From Achromobacter denitrificans NBRC 15125 (GTDB lineage Bacteria > Pseudomonadota > Gammaproteobacteria > Burkholderiales > Burkholderiaceae_B), in NCBI RefSeq assembly GCF_001571365.1, contig NZ_BCTQ01000042.1, forward strand, positions 1-52,819: DNA of 52,819 nucleotides, read 5' to 3'. Below are positions 52,176 to 52,819 of this stretch, piece after piece. Within the stretch, counting starts at the first letter, position 1; each line of letters begins with the position of its first letter. Position numbers and translations under genes: made by a program. The notes beneath the pieces were generated by a model. The model had not been told where the DNA came from. It ran no database searches and was given only the letters and a program-made list of their open reading frames with translations.

Positions 52176-52819
52176 ATGCCCCGTTTCATCCGCCGTACCC
52201 CTGTAGCGCTGCTCGTCGTCCTGACGGGCGTCCTGGCGGGATGTTCGTCCCCCAAGCCCGCGTTCGAGAAGGAAGACTTCGCCCAGAGCGATACCTATTC
52301 CCGGACTGTTTCCGCCGGCAGCGCCGCCGCCTGCGATGCCGGCCGCCGCGCTTTGCTGAGCCAGGGCTACAACATCGACCGCTTCGAGTCCGCCCGGGTC
52401 ACGGGCCACAAGAACTTCCAGGCCGAAGACGGGCAGCACACGCAGATCAGCTTCAACATCGAATGCGCCGCCGACAGCGGCTCCAACGAGCGCGCGACGG
52501 TGTTCGCCAACGCCGTGCAGGACCGCTATTCGATCAAGCGCACCGCCAATTCGGCCAGCGTGGGCGTGAGCGTGCTGGGGCAGGTGTCCATGCCGTTCGG
52601 CGCCAGCGACGATTCGCTGGTCAAGACGGCCAGCCAGACGGTGGCCCGTCCGCAGTTCTACGACGGATTTTTCCAGTTGCTGCAGCGCTTCCTGCCGGAT
52701 GCGCAGGCCGCCTCCGCGCCCCAGCCGGCGCCCGCGAGCCGCGCGAAGGCGCCGCCGCCCAAGCCGGCGCAGGCCGAGCCCGCCGCGTCGCCTGACGCGC
52801 CGGCCGATACCCTGAACCC
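52176..52819 (+). CDS. DUF2242 lipoprotein (partial, 3' end outside window)
   Basis: From ATG at 52176 the frame stays open to the window edge (214 codons). The N-terminus is a lipoprotein signal, RRTPVALLVVLTGVLAGCSS, with the acylated cysteine at about residue 23. The mature part (SAAACDAGRRALLSQGYNID, NFQAEDGQHTQISFNIECA, VGVSVLGQVSMPFGASDDSLVKTASQTV and FYDGFFQLLQRF) matches DUF2242, followed by a Pro/Ala/Lys-rich tail. It should sit on the periplasmic face of a membrane; the function is unknown. The ribosome site is weak. Confidence 0.87.
   Translation, partial: MPRFIRRTPVALLVVLTGVLAGCSSPKPAFEKEDFAQSDTYSRTVSAGSAAACDAGRRALLSQGYNIDRFESARVTGHKNFQAEDGQHTQISFNIECAADSGSNERATVFANAVQDRYSIKRTANSASVGVSVLGQVSMPFGASDDSLVKTASQTVARPQFYDGFFQLLQRFLPDAQAASAPQPAPASRAKAPPPKPAQAEPAASPDAPADTLN

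Overview
The window is high-GC chromosomal DNA, and its gene content points to a betaproteobacterium of the Alcaligenaceae (Bordetella/Achromobacter type). The main signs are three Bug-type tripartite-tricarboxylate (TTT) solute receptors, each beside a LysR regulator and catabolic genes, a ccoNOQP-ccoGH respiratory locus, and many DUF families common in that group. I saw no rRNA, tRNA, insertion sequence, prophage or CRISPR array. Genus assignment is inference.

Layout. 1-2523: biotin genes, bioF (cut by the window edge) divergent from bioA. 2634-9429: the micro-oxic respiration locus. Two perfect FNR/ANR boxes precede a P-type ATPase 'shell' (all eight CcoI-like membrane helices but no actuator, phosphorylation or nucleotide-binding domain), ccoS, ccoN, ccoO, ccoQ, ccoP, ccoG, a very short ccoH and a small membrane protein. 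9477-9815: a YjdM zinc-ribbon protein. 9904-15131: a LysR regulator divergent from a Bug receptor, a PdxA2-like dehydrogenase, a rhamnonate-dehydratase-like enolase-superfamily enzyme and an L-2-keto-3-deoxyarabonate-dehydratase-like enzyme, probably a sugar-acid pathway.

15237-27403: mostly independent genes: a YadGH-type ABC exporter, a GST, a DUF4168 protein, a TSUP transporter with a divergent AraC regulator, a hemolysin-III protein, a PHB-depolymerase-like esterase, DUF1993, VOC and DUF1428 proteins, a GlxA-type regulator, a GNAT enzyme, an unknown membrane protein, and a RidA-family protein divergent from a LysR regulator. 27478-31341: an N-acyl-D-amino-acid deacylase with its Bug receptor and a divergent LysR regulator. 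31414-34003: an SRPBCC protein, a TerC protein, a small RRM-like protein with a TTG start, and PPK2. 34367-38584: an outer-membrane factor / membrane-fusion / DUF2955 efflux operon followed by a small membrane protein.

38598-43429: a second catabolic module of visibly lower GC (LysR, thioesterase, VOC, CaiB/BaiF CoA-transferase; divergent Bug receptor and hydratase) with two LysR-type operators two helical turns apart between the arms. 43479-46276: nadA-nadB behind a promoter with two matching 17-bp palindromes, most simply sites for an NAD-biosynthesis repressor. 46284-50451: an AraC regulator divergent from a FAH-family enzyme, an alpha/beta hydrolase and an amidohydrolase. 50466-51920: a D-amino-acid dehydrogenase gene preceded by a tandem glycine riboswitch. 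52176-end: a partial DUF2242 lipoprotein.

The points I would examine first are the ATPase shell and its apparently leaderless, FNR-dependent start, the glycine riboswitch on dadA, the paired operators and long hairpin before nadA, and the kinase-less PdxA2 sugar-acid operon. Functions come from recognising families by eye; no database search was run.
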